From: Aurantibacillus circumpalustris
GTDB lineage: Bacteria; Bacteroidota; Bacteroidia; B-17B0; Aurantibacillaceae
Assembly (NCBI RefSeq): GCF_029625215.1
Contig: NZ_CP121197.1
Span: 1,860,001-1,924,000, forward strand
DNA length: 64,000 nucleotides
Reading direction: 5' to 3'
Position 1 is the stretch's first letter, and each line of letters begins with the position of its first letter. Shown here one piece after another: positions 27,346 to 37,666 of this stretch. A program made the position numbers and the translations under genes. The notes below the pieces were generated by a model that saw only the letters and a program-made list of their open reading frames with translations, made no database searches and was not told where the DNA came from.

Positions 27346-27758
27346 GGCGCCTAGCACAATATAGCAGTTCCGCTCCCCCTGACAAAGTAAATATTTAAAA
27401 CATTCCTTGAAAAAAACTGTCATTACACTGCTTGCCGCAGCACCAAATTCTCTTGGTGATTTGTTGGAAGTGCCTTAGTAACTGTAATGGATTCTAAATA
27501 AGGAGGTGCTGAAAATGGTTGAACGCTCTCTGTCTAGACAGATGTTTGTGTTGTTTGTGAATAGATTAATGCATTTTGACCCCCGCTGGTGATAAGGCAT
27601 GATTCAATAGCAGAGAACCCCCTTAGTTCCTGAAAATAATTTTGTTTCATAGTTTTTGTATATGTATTGATGTGTATGTTCTGATAAAGATAATCCAATT
27701 AAGTTTACCAAATGGTGCTAACGAAAATTAGGGACTTTATTTAACAAAAGGAATTAAC

Positions 27759-29096
27759 TTATTTCACAACCACAATCTTCCGGTAAATTGTAATTCCACC
27801 CTTTTGGCCGCTTACAAAATAAATCCCTGCTGCAAGATTGTTGATATTTAATTCATAGTTATTCGCTGTTGAAAAATTGATTACTCTAATTAATTGACCA
27901 AGTTCGTTCATCAGATTAAGTTTTAAATCAGTGTTTGCTTGAATTGTAAATTTACCTTCGTTAGGGTTTGGATAAAGTCTAAAAAATGAATCTTCTTTTA
28001 AATCTTCCAAACTTGTACAAACACCAAAAACATTAACAGTTACCAATTCTGGAAGTGAAACGCAGTTAGCGGCATCTTGAACTTCCACTGTGTAGGTAGT
28101 CGAATTCTGAGGAAATGCATTTACGGTTGGCGTGAAATAACCGCTTAAACTTATTGGTGGAGCATTTAATGCCTCTGTCCAAATGTAAGTAAAAGATGAA
28201 GGCGGACCTGTAGCATTTACCCCAATATTTTGGATTGAAAGAAAAACAGATTCGGCTAAACAAACGGTTGGGTTCGCAGGCGCAACATTCAAAGTAAATT
28301 GAGGAATAACGGAGACACATGCGACGGCGGTAGCTGAGCAGATAGCAGTAGATCCCACAACAGTATAACAGGTTGTTGTAGAGGGTCTAACATCTACAGA
28401 AGAACTTGGAGGTATTGGTTGGCCTGGGTTATATGGAAACCAAACATACGTTCCAGCCCCGGATGCTGTTAAATGCACAGGTTTTGAATATTTTGGACTA
28501 TTGTTTTGTATACATGTTGTGTAATTCGATTGCGTAACAAAGATGGTAAGAGGTGGGGGAGTGCCAATTGAAATTGTATTCTGGTCTTGACAGCCTATTG
28601 AGCTAGTGCCAATTACAGTATAGGTTCCAGCTGGTACGGAAATTGAACTTTGTGATACACTACCCGGGAACCAAGTGTAGGTGTTTGCACCAAAAGCTGT
28701 CAGTGTTGTAGTAAAACCAGCACAAACAGAGTTGAACACCGTGGCGACTGTGACAGTTGGACCATTTACGCACAAAACATTTATGATTTGCGTAGTCCCA
28801 CCTCCTGGAATTAAAACATTAGAATTATCAAACGCTTGCACCCAAACCGTGTGAGTGCCGCAAGAAGTATAGGTAATTAAAGCCTGTGAACCCTGAGGAT
28901 TTAATATCTGAACTGGCTCTTGTGGCAGCGTCATCCATTGATACGCTGAAACGTTTGTTAATGTACTACTCACAGTAGCATTTAAGTTTTGGTTGATACA
29001 TGCGATAGAAGGAGTTGATAGCACCACTGATTGAGATTGCAGTAATGATGTTACAAAAAACAGTGCTAAACAAAAATTTGATTTAAGATTTTTCAT
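27759..29096 (-). CDS. Ig-like repeat secreted protein with T9SS domain
   Basis: 445 aa. Signal peptide (SNFCLALFFVTSLLQSQ), about four Ig/PKD-like repeats with the same Y.W...GC grammar as the giant proteins (FGANTYTWFPGSVSQSSISV), and a type A T9SS domain (FFRLYPNPNEGKFTI to YRKIVVVK). There is no Gly-rich domain. It is a short relative of the three upstream proteins and probably a surface protein of the same system. Confidence 0.85.
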   Translation of the reverse strand: MKNLKSNFCLALFFVTSLLQSQSVVLSTPSIACINQNLNATVSSTLTNVSAYQWMTLPQEPVQILNPQGSQALITYTSCGTHTVWVQAFDNSNVLIPGGGTTQIINVLCVNGPTVTVATVFNSVCAGFTTTLTAFGANTYTWFPGSVSQSSISVPAGTYTVIGTSSIGCQDQNTISIGTPPPLTIFVTQSNYTTCIQNNSPKYSKPVHLTASGAGTYVWFPYNPGQPIPPSSSVDVRPSTTTCYTVVGSTAICSATAVACVSVIPQFTLNVAPANPTVCLAESVFLSIQNIGVNATGPPSSFTYIWTEALNAPPISLSGYFTPTVNAFPQNSTTYTVEVQDAANCVSLPELVTVNVFGVCTSLEDLKEDSFFRLYPNPNEGKFTIQANTDLKLNLMNELGQLIRVINFSTANNYELNINNLAAGIYFVSGQKGGITIYRKIVVVK

Positions 29097-29451
29097 GGGT
29101 CATGATTTTGCGGCAAAGCCTATTACGAAGTTAATCAATAAAGTTCTCTGAACGATCAATGTGGATTTAATTTTAAACATCAACTTTTTAATATTCTTAT
29201 AAAAAGACAATTCTCAAATAAATGACAATTAAAGTTGACCAATAATTCTTGAAATGTTTACCTTAAAAAAGCGGAAAGTTAAAAGTACTAACACTCTTTT
29301 TTAACCCTTTAACAGCGCGTATTTAAAAGAATGTTTCAGTTAAATGATATAGGAAATCCAACGTGAAATTATTTACCAAAATTGTCGGTTACTAAATAAA
29401 CTTTTTTTACACTTTTATTTTTGGTAACTTTAAATAGCTTCTAATTACTCT
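29097..29451. other. Intergenic, divergent promoter region
   Basis: 355 nt between two divergent genes. Only a -7-like box at 29416-29423 could be supported; no ORF or hairpin stands out. Confidence 0.4.
29416..29423 (+). promoter_or_regulatory. -7 box TATTTTTG
   Basis: Matches TAnnTTTG 29 nt before the ATG at 29452; no clear -33 box. Confidence 0.45.
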
Positions 29452-30387
29452 ATGTTTAGTTTTAAGATGTCTCGTCTATCGACAAATAAATACATAAAGC
29501 TGTTTTTCTTCGGAAATTATTTTTATGCGGTGTGTGCTGTAGCACTTTCTATTGAGGCATCTTTGCAACAACACTATCCTCTTAATAATCTTTTGTACTA
29601 TATTTTAGCGTTTTCGAGCACCATTGTTTTTTATACGAACGCATACATTTTAACGGAAGTTTCAGATGATATTGCTAACATACGTTCTATGTGGTATGCT
29701 CGTAATAAAAAGTTTATGCAAATAAATCAAGTGTTTTTCTTTTTAATCACTTTGTTATGCGCTGGTTTATTTTTGATTCGAAATTTTGAAAATTTTCTGG
29801 TTATGAATTCCGTAGAGTGGTTTTTACTGTTTATATTTCCAATTTCTTCCGGCTTGTATTATGGCGTGGATAATAAAGTTCTTGGAAAGAGAAACTTGAG
29901 GAACGTAGGTTGGTTGAAACCTTTCATTATTGGTTTTACATGGGCCGGATTAGTAAATATTTATCCAGTACTTTATTCTTGTATTGAGGATGGAACCCAT
30001 TTTCATCCCACTTTTGTGGGAGCCTTCTTGTTTCTAAAAAACTTTATGTTTATTACTATTCTATGTATTCTTTTTGATATTAAAGATTACGCAATGGATT
30101 ATAACGCACAATTAAAAACCCTTGTGGTGAAACTAGGTTTGCGCCGCACTATTTTTTATTTCATCATTCCGCTTTGTTTTGTTGGTTTAGGTTCATTTTT
30201 AATCTATGCCTTTTTGTTACACTTCTCAATTTTAAAAATGCTAATTAACACCATTCCGTTTGTTCTTATTATCACTGTTGCTTATTCAATGCATAGCAGG
30301 CGTTCTATTTTCTACTATCTTATTATTATTGACGGCTTAATGCTAGTAAAAGCCTTATGTGGTATTACCGCCATGAAGTTGTTTTAA
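29452..30387 (+). CDS. UbiA-like prenyltransferase family membrane protein
   Basis: 311 aa with about eight membrane helices. The segment ILFDIKDYAMDYNAQLKTLV resembles the second aspartate-rich region of UbiA-type prenyltransferases (Dxx(K)Dxxxd). The first aspartate motif is weak: an NAYILTEVSDDIAN stretch lies where NxxxDxxxD is expected, so activity is uncertain. Located in the inner membrane; the aromatic acceptor is unknown. ATG 29467 is an alternative start. Confidence 0.7.
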   Translation: MFSFKMSRLSTNKYIKLFFFGNYFYAVCAVALSIEASLQQHYPLNNLLYYILAFSSTIVFYTNAYILTEVSDDIANIRSMWYARNKKFMQINQVFFFLITLLCAGLFLIRNFENFLVMNSVEWFLLFIFPISSGLYYGVDNKVLGKRNLRNVGWLKPFIIGFTWAGLVNIYPVLYSCIEDGTHFHPTFVGAFLFLKNFMFITILCILFDIKDYAMDYNAQLKTLVVKLGLRRTIFYFIIPLCFVGLGSFLIYAFLLHFSILKMLINTIPFVLIITVAYSMHSRRSIFYYLIIIDGLMLVKALCGITAMKLF

Positions 30388-30413
30388 AGAAGTGACCGTC
30401 GAGCCCCTCATAA

Positions 30414-30444
30414 ATTGCTAAACCCTTTTTTTTCAGTAGATTTG
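30414..30444 (+). promoter_or_regulatory. Promoter ATTG-N19-TAGATTTG
   Basis: TAGATTTG at 30437-30444 with ATTG at 30414-30417, spacing 19 nt, as in the Bacteroidota consensus TTTG-N19-TAnnTTTG. It serves the gene at 30486. Confidence 0.65.
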
Positions 30445-30485
30445 CTCGAATTGAAACAACAATAAATTAAAACACTAATTAAATC

Positions 30486-30911
30486 ATGAAACTCCATTTT
30501 GTTAAAGTCTGCTTTACTTGTTTTTTATTCATAGTTGGATATACACTTGCCGCGCAAAAATCAAAAACAATTGCAGAAAATTTCGATAAAAACCCAGCAA
30601 CATTTACAATTAGCAAAACGGATTATAATAATTTGTTTTCGAAACAATCAAATGAAACAATAACTGGTGTACAAAATAAATACCTTACTAATTCCACTGT
30701 TTTAATGAACAGTCTGAATGGTGATATGAAGTTTATGAAGATCAAATTAGATTATTTTAAAAATTCTTTTTTGATGATACAGGTAAATGGTGGCTACTCA
30801 ACACAAATATTCATTCTCTCCGACGATAAATCTGTTTTTTATAAAGGCTCAATAGATAATGGCGTTGTAACAATGACCAAGTGCAACGAAGACGACATTG
30901 TATCTGAATAA
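30486..30911 (+). CDS. Small exported protein, unknown
   Basis: 141 aa with a signal peptide (VCFTCFLFIVGYTLAAQ) and a short beta-rich mature domain (DYFKNSFLMIQVNGGYSTQI). No family recognised. It lies 26 nt before the metalloprotease gene and is probably co-transcribed with it. Its size and position could fit an inhibitor or chaperone of the protease, but there is no sequence proof. Confidence 0.6.
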   Translation: MKLHFVKVCFTCFLFIVGYTLAAQKSKTIAENFDKNPATFTISKTDYNNLFSKQSNETITGVQNKYLTNSTVLMNSLNGDMKFMKIKLDYFKNSFLMIQVNGGYSTQIFILSDDKSVFYKGSIDNGVVTMTKCNEDDIVSE

Positions 30912-30937
30912 ACACTTATTTTACCTGCGAAAAAATC

Positions 30938-33205
30938 ATGTTATCAAGAATTAAAACTTTAATTAGCCTTACTATCCTTTCTAATATTTGTTTAGCACAA
31001 ATTCCACAATTGAATAGTTCACCCGCAATTACCAATAAAGTTATTTACCTCGATTTTGATGGTCAAAAAGTTGTTGGAACTGGATGGAACTCTGGGAACC
31101 TCATCAATGCCGCACCTTCTACAATGAATGCTGCAAACATTATTCTTATTTGGAAAAGAGTTAGTGAAGATTACCGGCCATTTGATGTAAATATTACTAC
31201 AGACTCTATAAGATTTAATAATGCGACACCTGACAAAAGAATAAGGGTTGTATTTACTCCAACCAGTGCTTGGTATGGTTCAGCAGGTGGAGTAGCTTAC
31301 GTTGGTAGTTTTGCTTGGGGGGGAACTCCAGGTACACCATGTTGGGTGTTTGAAAATCAACTGAGTTATAACGTGAAAAATATGGCTGAAGCTGCCGCAC
31401 ACGAAGTAGGTCACACCTTAACGTTAAGGCACCAGAGCGAGTATAATTCTAGCTGTGTGAAAACGGCAGAGTATAATAACGGTTTTGGAAATGGTGTTAC
31501 TTCATGGGCGCCAATTATGGGGGTGGGTTATTCTAAAAATGTTACAATTTGGCACACTGGTCAAAGTGCTACAAGCTGCAATACCATCCAGTTCGATCAC
31601 GGTAATTCCGGCATAGGAATAACAAGTCCAAACTTTTTAAGTTTTTTGCAAGATGATGTAGGCGATAATTTTAACACGGCTAAAATTTTAAATCTTACTA
31701 ATTTAAATCTTGTTGACTCAGGAATTATAACAGAGCCTACAGATAAAGATGCGTACCGCTTTACAATTTGCAGCAACCGTTATGTTTCCATAGGTGTAAA
31801 ACCTTGGGCGCTTGATACCACTAATTATTTGGGAGCAAATTTAGATGTGCGACTGTTTTTATACGACGCTCTTAGTAACGTTCTTGCAGTTGACACTCCG
31901 CTTTCAAAATTACATTCACTTGTTGGACTTAACTTAACACCAGGCACCTATTATTTTACGGTAGATGGAGGAAGATCTGCATATTACAATGATTACGGTA
32001 GTCTTGGAAAATACTATGTAAGTATAAAAGCCACCAACCCATCTGCTTTAGCTAACACTATTGTTACAGCTACTAATATTTGCGCAGGACAAAATACCAC
32101 ATTAAATTATTCATCAAATGGATTACCCACACAGTGGTCATGGTCTGTTACAGGTTCGTCAACAAACACGTACTCAACTCAAAATCCATCTATGGCTTTT
32201 ACCGCAGGTATATATACGATTAGTCTTTTGGCAACAAGTGCTTCATCGTTAAGTTGCCCTACTACAATCACTTTGAATATAGGCGCTACTCCAGCGATTG
32301 CTTTAACTAACTCTGTAAATGTTTTATGTCCAGGTAAAACATTAACACTTACTGCAACGGGTGCGTCTTCTTATACATGGAATCCAGGGGGTTTCGGCGG
32401 CGCAACGCAAATTTTAACTCCTTTAGCAAATAGCACTTTTACAATTTACGGAACAAATGGAACTTGTTTAAATTCAATCGTAAATACAATAACCGTTAGT
32501 CCGAATTTTACTTTTAGCTCAAGTGTTTCTAATTCATCAATATGTGCTGGAGAAACCGTTGCAATTACTTCTATTGGAGCCTCTAACTACACCATTAATC
32601 CCGGAAGTATTACAACAAATCCAGCCGTAGTAAGTCCCGTGTTTCCTACTAGTTATTTTGTAATAGGAGAGGTAGGGGGATGCACAAAGGTCAATCAGGT
32701 ATTTGTGTCCGTCTCTCAGCATTTCGATATTTTTCTAACGATTTCTGACACGCTTATTTGTGAAGGTATGCCTGTATCGATTATTTCCACAGGCGCTAAT
32801 AATTACACAATTAATCCCGGAGGCCTAATTGGTTACAGCGTAGTTGTAAATCCTTCAACTACTACAAATTATACAATTCTTGCAGAAGGAAACGGAGTAT
32901 GCATCGAAGATACCAGCTTTACAATTCATGTAAAGACTTGTAATTTAACGGGTATCCGTCAAAATTTCAATAGTGATGAAATTCATATTTACCCGAATCC
33001 AGTTAAAGGGAATTTAAATATTTTTAATGAGCAAATTGGAGGGAGAATTGAAATCATCAACATTAGCGGACAAATTATTCATTCACAAACTATAGAAGAA
33101 AAATTGAGTCAGGTAAATACTCAAAACTGGGTAAAAGGAATCTACTTTGCGAAAGTGTACAGTAAGAAAAATATTTTATCTGTAGAAAAAATTATTGTTG
33201 AATAG
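30938..33205 (+). CDS. Secreted metzincin-like zinc protease with T9SS domain
   Basis: 755 aa. Signal peptide (TLISLTILSNICLAQ), then a protease domain starting VIYLDFDGQKVVGTGWN. Zinc motif HEVGHTLTLRH (His155, 159, 165): three-His spacing as in metzincins, but the usual Gly before the third His is replaced (T-L-R-H). The IMGVGY segment at ~195 is the likely Met-turn. About three Ig-like repeats and a type A T9SS domain (IHIYPNPVKGNLNIF) follow. Probably secreted to the surface to degrade proteins. Confidence 0.82.
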   Translation: MLSRIKTLISLTILSNICLAQIPQLNSSPAITNKVIYLDFDGQKVVGTGWNSGNLINAAPSTMNAANIILIWKRVSEDYRPFDVNITTDSIRFNNATPDKRIRVVFTPTSAWYGSAGGVAYVGSFAWGGTPGTPCWVFENQLSYNVKNMAEAAAHEVGHTLTLRHQSEYNSSCVKTAEYNNGFGNGVTSWAPIMGVGYSKNVTIWHTGQSATSCNTIQFDHGNSGIGITSPNFLSFLQDDVGDNFNTAKILNLTNLNLVDSGIITEPTDKDAYRFTICSNRYVSIGVKPWALDTTNYLGANLDVRLFLYDALSNVLAVDTPLSKLHSLVGLNLTPGTYYFTVDGGRSAYYNDYGSLGKYYVSIKATNPSALANTIVTATNICAGQNTTLNYSSNGLPTQWSWSVTGSSTNTYSTQNPSMAFTAGIYTISLLATSASSLSCPTTITLNIGATPAIALTNSVNVLCPGKTLTLTATGASSYTWNPGGFGGATQILTPLANSTFTIYGTNGTCLNSIVNTITVSPNFTFSSSVSNSSICAGETVAITSIGASNYTINPGSITTNPAVVSPVFPTSYFVIGEVGGCTKVNQVFVSVSQHFDIFLTISDTLICEGMPVSIISTGANNYTINPGGLIGYSVVVNPSTTTNYTILAEGNGVCIEDTSFTIHVKTCNLTGIRQNFNSDEIHIYPNPVKGNLNIFNEQIGGRIEIINISGQIIHSQTIEEKLSQVNTQNWVKGIYFAKVYSKKNILSVEKIIVE

Positions 33206-33235
33206 TCTCATAGAAGGATGTAGAAAAACGAGATC

Positions 33236-33595
33236 ATGGAAAAAGTTACAGTATCTGATAAATTATCTCTTTTTAGTGACCATTGGAATCCACGTATCGT
33301 TGGTGAACTCAATGGTCAACATGTAAAACTTGCAAAATTAAAAGGCGAATTCGTTTGGCACAAACACGATGAAGAAGACGAATTGTTTTATGTGTTGGAC
33401 GGGATACTGAAAATTGAATTCAGAGATAAAGTTGTGGAGCTAAAACCAAATGAGTTTATTATTGTTCCAAAAGGTGTTGAACATAAACCTGTTGCTGAAA
33501 ACGAAGTATCGGTTATGCTATTTGAACCCATGTCGACTCTCAATACGGGTGATACACATGGTGATATGACTAAAGAAAATCTTGAGAAGATATAA
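33236..33595 (+). CDS. Cupin-domain protein
   Basis: 119 aa single-domain cupin. Motif 1 WHKHDEEDELFYVLDGILKI (His, His, Glu) and motif 2 PKGVEHKPVAENE give a metal site. Such small cupins are enzymes or ligand-binding proteins of many kinds; substrate unknown. It lies 31 nt after the protease gene and may be part of the same transcript. Confidence 0.85.
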   Translation: MEKVTVSDKLSLFSDHWNPRIVGELNGQHVKLAKLKGEFVWHKHDEEDELFYVLDGILKIEFRDKVVELKPNEFIIVPKGVEHKPVAENEVSVMLFEPMSTLNTGDTHGDMTKENLEKI

Positions 33596-33719
33596 ATCGC
33601 TTTTGTATTGACATAATCCGGTTGAACACTGTCAAGTAAGCAATAGCCCTGCTTATTCTGCGGAATATTTCCAAAATAAAAGTCCTGAAATTTAGCTATC
33701 TTTATGCCTCAATTTTAGT

Positions 33720-36143
33720 ATGAAAATTTCAAATAACTGGCTTAAAACCATCATAAATAGTGACATAACTGCTGAAGAAACAGCAGAGAAACTTACCTCC
33801 GCAGGTCTTGAAGTAGAAGGACTTGAGTATATAGAAAGTATCAAAGGCGGATTAAAAGGATTGGTAGTAGGACATGTAGTTGAATGCGGCAAACATCCTG
33901 ATGCGGATAGGCTCAGTGTTACAAAAGTGGATGTTGGTTCAGGCGAACTACTTTCTATTGTTTGCGGAGCACCTAACGTAGCAGCGAATCAAAAAGTAAT
34001 TGTTGCTACCATTGGCACAAAACTTTATCCAAGTGAAGGCGAACCTTTCGAAATAAAAAAATCAAAAATACGAGGAGTAACGAGTGAAGGAATGATTTGT
34101 GCCGAAGATGAAATTGGTCTTGGTAAAAGTCATGCTGGCATTATGATATTGCCAGAAAACACAATTATTGGAACACCCGCATCAGAATATTTTAAAATGG
34201 AAACGGATACTGTTTTTGAAATCGGATTAACACCTAACCGCAGCGATGCGGCATCACATTTGGGTGTTGCGAGAGATTTAGCAGCTATTTTAAATTCCCA
34301 CAATAATTCACATCAGTACGAAGTTGACATAAAAGGATTACACGAATTAGATGAGGCAAGTGGATTAAATGGAGTTGAAATAATAGTTGAAAACCCTGAA
34401 GCCTGCGAAAGGTATAGCGGACTGGTGATTACAGGTGTAAATGTAACGGAAAGTCCTGACTGGTTAAAAACCCGTTTGCAATCTATAGGTTTGCGTCCGA
34501 TTAATAATATCGTAGACATTACCAATTTTGTTTTGCATGAATTGGGACAACCTTTACATGCTTTTGACCTTGATAAAATAAAAGGAAAAAAGGTAATTGT
34601 AAAAACAGCGAAAGAAGGTGAGAAATTTAAAACGCTTGATGGCATAGAACGCACATTGAAATCAAATGATTTGATGATTTGTAATGAATCTGAACCGATG
34701 TGCATTGCTGGGGTTTTTGGTGGAGAAAAAAGTGGAGTGACAGAAAAAACCAAGGCTATCTTTTTAGAAAGTGCTTATTTTAATCCTGGTTATGTTCGTC
34801 GCACCGCTAAACACCATAGTTTGAAAACAGATGCATCTTTTCGTTTTGAACGAGGAACAGATCCTGATATTACGATTAAGGCTCTTGTACGTGCGGCTAA
34901 TTTAATTTTCGAAATAGCAGGTGGAACTCTTAGTATGGAAGTCAAAGATCTTTATCCTGAGAAATTATGGCCTTATAAAGTTGGTTTCTCTTATTCGAAT
35001 TGTACTGAATTAATTGGAAAAGAAATTGATAGAACGATCATTAAAAACATTATTCTAAATCTTGGAATTGGAATAGACAACGAAGGCTCTGATGGTTTGT
35101 TACTACTTGTGCCACGATACAAAACAGATGTAACACGTGAAGCAGATGTTATTGAAGAGGTGATGCGCATTTATGGATATAACAATGTGGAAGTGAGTAA
35201 AAATATTTCTTACACAGCTCATAACGAAGCCAAGAATTATGATGTTGATTTGGATAACCGTTCAGGCAGTTTGTTAGAAGGTTTCGGATTTAACGAGATC
35301 ATGAGTTTATCCTTAACCAAGGAATCATATTATACGGAAGAAAATAACACAGTTAAAGTTGTAAATCCTTTAAGTGCAGATTTAAACGTTTTGCGTGCCG
35401 ATATGATTTACAGTGGTCTTGAAGCGATTGCCTACAACATTAATAGAAAGAGTTCTGATTTAAAGTTTTTCGAATTAGGAAAAACCTATCAGCAACCAAA
35501 AAAAGAAGAAGCGAAATACAAAGAGCAAAAACACTTAACGCTTTTTGTAACGGGTGATTTATTTCAAGAGAATCCTTATGGGTTAAAACAAAAAGCAGAT
35601 TTTTCATTTTTAAAATCTACCGTTGTTAATTTGTTAAACAAGTGTGGGGTATCAAGTTATAAGAGCGTTGAAAGTACTTATGCTAATTTTGATCTTGGTT
35701 TAACTTATCAGCTAAATAACAAACCATTCATTGAACTTGGTCAGGTTTCAAAAGCACTCTTAAAAAAATTTGGTATTTCTCAACCTGTTTTTTATACCTG
35801 TATTAATTGGGAAATGCTCGTAAAAGAATTTTCTAAACAAGATATAAAGTTTCAAGAAATAAGCAAATTCCCCACTGTACGCAGAGATTTAGCTTTGTTG
35901 ATTGATAAATCAGTTAACTACAAACAAATCGAAGAATTGGCTTTCTCAACAGAACGCAAACTTTTAAAAGAGGTGAATCTCTTTGATATTTTTGAAAGTG
36001 AGAAACTTGGAAATAAAAAATCTTACGCAGTGAGTTTTACTTTATCAAACAATGAAGCTACTCTGACTGATAAACAAATTGATGCAGTGATGGATAGATT
36101 AATTTCTGGCTACAAAGAAAAATTAGGAGCAGAGTTACGCTAA
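33720..36143 (+). CDS. pheT: Phenylalanine--tRNA ligase beta subunit
   Basis: 807 aa, the normal size for bacterial PheT. Domains in order: N-terminal segment MKISNNWLKTIINSDITAEE, EMAP-type tRNA-binding domain (VVGHVVECGKHPDADRLSVT), B3/B4 editing region, B5 domain with IEEVMRIYGYNNVEVSK, catalytic-like core (SFRFERGTDPD) and C-terminal FDX-ACB anticodon-binding domain (KFPTVRRDLALLID). It charges tRNA-Phe together with PheS, which is not in the window. It is followed by a CoA transferase 15 nt downstream. Confidence 0.97.
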   Translation: MKISNNWLKTIINSDITAEETAEKLTSAGLEVEGLEYIESIKGGLKGLVVGHVVECGKHPDADRLSVTKVDVGSGELLSIVCGAPNVAANQKVIVATIGTKLYPSEGEPFEIKKSKIRGVTSEGMICAEDEIGLGKSHAGIMILPENTIIGTPASEYFKMETDTVFEIGLTPNRSDAASHLGVARDLAAILNSHNNSHQYEVDIKGLHELDEASGLNGVEIIVENPEACERYSGLVITGVNVTESPDWLKTRLQSIGLRPINNIVDITNFVLHELGQPLHAFDLDKIKGKKVIVKTAKEGEKFKTLDGIERTLKSNDLMICNESEPMCIAGVFGGEKSGVTEKTKAIFLESAYFNPGYVRRTAKHHSLKTDASFRFERGTDPDITIKALVRAANLIFEIAGGTLSMEVKDLYPEKLWPYKVGFSYSNCTELIGKEIDRTIIKNIILNLGIGIDNEGSDGLLLLVPRYKTDVTREADVIEEVMRIYGYNNVEVSKNISYTAHNEAKNYDVDLDNRSGSLLEGFGFNEIMSLSLTKESYYTEENNTVKVVNPLSADLNVLRADMIYSGLEAIAYNINRKSSDLKFFELGKTYQQPKKEEAKYKEQKHLTLFVTGDLFQENPYGLKQKADFSFLKSTVVNLLNKCGVSSYKSVESTYANFDLGLTYQLNNKPFIELGQVSKALLKKFGISQPVFYTCINWEMLVKEFSKQDIKFQEISKFPTVRRDLALLIDKSVNYKQIEELAFSTERKLLKEVNLFDIFESEKLGNKKSYAVSFTLSNNEATLTDKQIDAVMDRLISGYKEKLGAELR

Positions 36144-36158
36144 TTAATAATAATTTTC

Positions 36159-37232
36159 GTGGAAGATATTTTTAGGGATCTTAAAGTAATTGAATTGGCG
36201 GGCGTTTTAGCAGGACCAAGTGTGGGTTTATTTTTCGCGGAATTAGGTGCAAAGGTTATTAAAATCGAAAATCCTAAAACGAATGGAGATGTTACGCGCA
36301 GCTGGAAATTAAAAACAGAAGATTCAAAAGATAAAACCTCTGCCTATTTTTGGAGTGTAAATACTGGTAAGGATTTTTTGATGCTTGACATTACAGCACC
36401 TTCGCAACTACAAAAGCTTTACGATCTGGTTAAAGACGCTGACATTGTTATTACCAATTATAAAGGTGGCGGAGAAGAAAAACTTAAAGTAGATTATGCG
36501 ACTTTATCTCAACTCAACCCTAAATTAATTTATGCATCTATCAATGGTTTCGGCTACAACTCCCATCGCTCAGCCTATGATTTGATTTTACAAGCCGAAA
36601 GTGGTTTTATGTCGATTAACGGTGAAGTAAATAGTCAGCCATTAAAAATGCCGATCGCTTTAATTGACATGGTGGCGGGACATCAATTGAAAGAAGCAAT
36701 TTTGATTGCACTTTTAAAACTGTATAAAACAAAAAAAGGCTCACATATTTCAGTTTCACTCTTTGATAGCGCCATTGCTTCTCTTTCAAATCAAGCCACG
36801 AACTGGTTAGTAGGAAAAAGTCTTCCAAAATCATTAGGAAGTATTCATCCGAACATTGCGCCATACGGAGAGCTTTTTGAAACAAAAGACAATCAACTGG
36901 TGACCTTTGCAATTGGAAGTAATAGTCAGTTTAAACACCTTTGCGAATTAATTCAATATGCTTCTCTGGCAAGTGATCCGAAGTTTGCGAATAATCAATT
37001 ACGTGTGAATAATCGCACGCAGCTCTACGCCTTACTTTACGACTACATCAAACAGTTTAATTTCAAGAATCTTTTTGATCTTTGTCTGGAAAAGGAAATT
37101 CCGATCGGAAAAATTAGAAATATTAAGGAAGTCTTTGAATTGCCAGAAGCGAAAGCGATGACGCGAAAATTTACTTTTGACAAAAAAGAAGTAACAACCG
37201 TTAATAGTATTGCTTTTAAATTTATTGAGTAA
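36159..37232 (+). CDS. CaiB/BaiF family CoA transferase
   Basis: 357 aa starting with GTG 36159 (VEDIFRDLKVIELAGVLAGP). It shows the family III CoA-transferase pattern: GLFFAELGAKVIKIENPKTN, YWSVNTGK-like nucleotide contact region and the Asp in LILQAESGFMSINGE / ALIDMVAGH. It moves CoA between acyl groups by a bound intermediate; substrate unknown. The stop overlaps the start of the GNAT gene by 1 nt (TAATG), so the two are translationally coupled. Confidence 0.88.
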   Translation: MEDIFRDLKVIELAGVLAGPSVGLFFAELGAKVIKIENPKTNGDVTRSWKLKTEDSKDKTSAYFWSVNTGKDFLMLDITAPSQLQKLYDLVKDADIVITNYKGGGEEKLKVDYATLSQLNPKLIYASINGFGYNSHRSAYDLILQAESGFMSINGEVNSQPLKMPIALIDMVAGHQLKEAILIALLKLYKTKKGSHISVSLFDSAIASLSNQATNWLVGKSLPKSLGSIHPNIAPYGELFETKDNQLVTFAIGSNSQFKHLCELIQYASLASDPKFANNQLRVNNRTQLYALLYDYIKQFNFKNLFDLCLEKEIPIGKIRNIKEVFELPEAKAMTRKFTFDKKEVTTVNSIAFKFIE

Positions 37233-37666
37233 TGTATAGTGTTAAAGTTGGTAGCAGTGCAAAAGAACTAGAAGCTATTCTTGCTTTAAGATATAAAATA
37301 CTGCGTCAACCCTGGAATCAGCCGGCTGATACTGCCACCGACAATTTAGAAGGTAAAAGCATAAACGCATACATTGAAGATACTAATGGGAATGTAATTG
37401 CTTGTGCACGATTACAAGAAAACGAAAATAAGGTCGGTCAAGTCCGGTATATGTCTGTTGACAATTCCTATCAGGGAAAAGGACTGGGTAAATTACTTCT
37501 TGTGTTTTTAGAACGAAAGGCAAAAGATTTAAACTTATCTAAAATAGAATTACAGGCACGTGAAAATGCGGTTAAATTTTATGAAGCAAATAATTACGTC
37601 ATTAAAGAGAAAACTTTTTTATTGTGGGGAATCATTCAGCATTATTTGATGGAGAAATCCCTTTAA
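37232..37666 (+). CDS. GNAT family N-acetyltransferase
   Basis: 144 aa with the GNAT acetyl-CoA motif A (VRYMSVDNSYQGKGLGKLLL, Q/R-x-x-G-x-G/A) and FYEANNYVIKEKTF near the C terminus. The start of the protein (KELEAILALRYKILRQPWNQ) is typical of a subgroup acting on small molecules or homoserine-lactone-like substrates. Start ATG overlaps the upstream stop by 1 nt. Confidence 0.85.
   Translation: MYSVKVGSSAKELEAILALRYKILRQPWNQPADTATDNLEGKSINAYIEDTNGNVIACARLQENENKVGQVRYMSVDNSYQGKGLGKLLLVFLERKAKDLNLSKIELQARENAVKFYEANNYVIKEKTFLLWGIIQHYLMEKSL

Larger units (their letters stand above)
27240..27758. other. Intergenic, 519 nt, with two palindromes
   Basis: No gene was supported. The region holds two palindromes of the CCGATAGCTATCGG family (27262-27279 and 27334-27345) and presumably the promoter of giant copy 3. 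The rest shows nothing recognisable. Confidence 0.5.
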
